A DNA stretch of 14,912 nucleotides. Origin: CAYFKJ01 sp964401845 (GTDB taxonomy: Bacteria > Pseudomonadota > Alphaproteobacteria > UBA2966). The translations under genes and the position numbers were made by a program. The notes beneath the pieces are model-generated. The model did no database searches and was not told the origin of the DNA. It worked only from the letters and a program-made list of their open reading frames with translations. This document shows, one piece after another, positions 14,047 through 14,912 of this stretch. The DNA is taken from assembly GCA_964401845.1 (NCBI GenBank), contig CAYOAD010000097.1:1-14912 (forward strand), in the 5' to 3' direction. Each line of letters opens with the position of its first letter. The stretch's first letter is position 1.

Positions 14047-14865
14047 ATGCCAACGAGTTGGCGGAACACAGCCGGCGTAAGGTTCGTTTCTCTGGCCCTG
14101 CTTGTCTTGGCGGCGGCACTTGCTCTGGGCGCGGCCGTGGCACGGGCCGCCGACGGCACGATCGAGCTTACGCTGCCGGTCCGCTGCGAGCTCAACAAAA
14201 CCTGCTGGATACAAAACTATGTCGATCGGGACCCCGGACCCGGCGCCGCCGATCATCGTTGCGGCCCACTTTCCTATGACGGCCACAAGGGCACCGACTT
14301 CAGGCTCTCCGACTATGCCGCCATGCGCCGGGGCGTGCGGATTGTGGCCGCCGCCGCCGGAAAAGTCAGAGGCATGCGCGACGGTGTTGTGGAGAATATC
14401 GGCGGCCGCCGGAACGCGGCGACCATCAAGGGCAAGGAATGCGGCAACGGCCTGGTGCTCGACCACGGGGGTGGTTGGGAAACGCAGTACTGCCACATGC
14501 GCCGCGGCAGCGTAACGGTTCGTACGGGTCAGTCCGTGGCGGCCGGTCAGACCCTCGGTCTTATCGGTATGTCGGGCGACACGGAATTCCCCCACCTGCA
14601 TCTTTCTGTTCGCCACAACGGCAAGGTCATTGATCCGTTCGACGGCAGAGATTGGGGCGAGAATTCCCTCTGCGGTCTTGACGCTAAGCCGCTGTGGCAA
14701 CAAAGGATTCGGTCGACGCTGAAATACCGCGCCGGCGGCCTGTTGCGCGCCGGCTTCGCGGTGCGCAAACCTACCATGCCGGAAATTCTGAACGGAGATC
14801 ATAGCGCATCGGCCTATCCGCGCACGGCGCCGACTCTGTTCTTTTGGGTTCTGGTTTACGGATAA
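14047..14865 (+). CDS. M23 family metallopeptidase, exported, C-terminus possibly shortened
   Basis: Probable peptidoglycan endopeptidase of the LytM/M23 type. The precursor has 272 residues. A signal peptide has a hydrophobic core at about 14-31 and likely cleavage after ARA (34). Zinc-site residues are all visible: His80 and Asp84 in GHKGTDF, His150 in QYCHM, and His183/His185 in HLHLSV, so the fold should be active. Six cysteines (47, 53, 72, 132, 149, 209) occur in the exported part, including CxxxxxC near the N-terminus and CGNG; disulfides are likely. ATG 14047 has GGAGG 10 bases upstream, 45 bases after ptsN, suggesting co-transcription. The protein stops right after TLFFWVLVYG. From memory of the family, relatives continue for roughly 80 residues past this hydrophobic strand, so the C-terminal domain may be lost. 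Substrate specificity cannot be told. Confidence 0.88.
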   Translation: MPTSWRNTAGVRFVSLALLVLAAALALGAAVARAADGTIELTLPVRCELNKTCWIQNYVDRDPGPGAADHRCGPLSYDGHKGTDFRLSDYAAMRRGVRIVAAAAGKVRGMRDGVVENIGGRRNAATIKGKECGNGLVLDHGGGWETQYCHMRRGSVTVRTGQSVAAGQTLGLIGMSGDTEFPHLHLSVRHNGKVIDPFDGRDWGENSLCGLDAKPLWQQRIRSTLKYRAGGLLRAGFAVRKPTMPEILNGDHSASAYPRTAPTLFFWVLVYG

Positions 14866-14912
14866 CGTAAAATATCTTTCGCACTTTCAGGAATGACGGC
14901 TTCTTCTTAAAC
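14866..14912 (+). other. Downstream of the M23 gene; in-frame continuation past the stop
   Basis: Forty-seven bases with no recognisable gene. Read in the M23 frame past the TAA they give RKISFALSGMTASS and then another stop. I see no terminator hairpin before the window ends. Confidence 0.3.

Overview
The window is a GC-rich stretch of a chromosome from an alphaproteobacterium, most likely in or near the Rhodospirillales. This rests on three things: the strong match of the encoded proteins to alphaproteobacterial families (an NrnC-type exonuclease, an NDUFA9-like protein, a long RpoN with an acidic region II), the gene order, and the base composition. I recognise every protein-coding gene. 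I see no transposase, integrase, phage gene, CRISPR array or plasmid gene. This is ordinary core genome; I did not find a convincing new multi-gene system.

Left arm, minus strand (1-4597): the two subunits of NADPH-dependent glutamate synthase, with gltD upstream of gltB. gltB runs off the left edge, so only its first ~1008 codons are present. A 372-base AT-rich region (4598-4969), rich in inverted repeats, separates gltD from the divergent uppP (undecaprenyl-pyrophosphate phosphatase, plus strand). uppP converges on an NDUFA9-family NAD(P)-binding protein, with only 3 bases between the stop codons.

Middle (6773-7888): a tRNA-Leu(CAG) gene with a good sigma-70-type promoter, CCA encoded and a terminator-like hairpin plus T-run after it; then a short DEDDy exonuclease that matches NrnC (oligoribonuclease analogue) rather than full RNase D.

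Right arm, plus strand (7889-14865): kpsF/kdsD, lptC, lptA, lptB, rpoN, hpf, ptsN and an M23 metallopeptidase. The first seven correspond to the conserved proteobacterial kdsD-lptCAB-rpoN-hpf-ptsN cluster, but kdsC is missing between kpsF and lptC, and rapZ/npr do not follow ptsN. The cluster joins synthesis of arabinose-5-phosphate for Kdo, export of lipopolysaccharide to the outer membrane, the nitrogen sigma factor, ribosome hibernation and the nitrogen PTS. UppP and the M23 enzyme add cell-wall functions. Predicted promoters lie before kpsF, lptB and hpf, suggesting at least three overlapping transcription units.

The points most worth checking are: an apparently shortened C-terminus of the M23 peptidase, with a family-like continuation just past its stop codon; the palindrome-dense gltD/uppP divergent region; and GC-rich inverted repeats placed inside the spacers of two predicted promoters.
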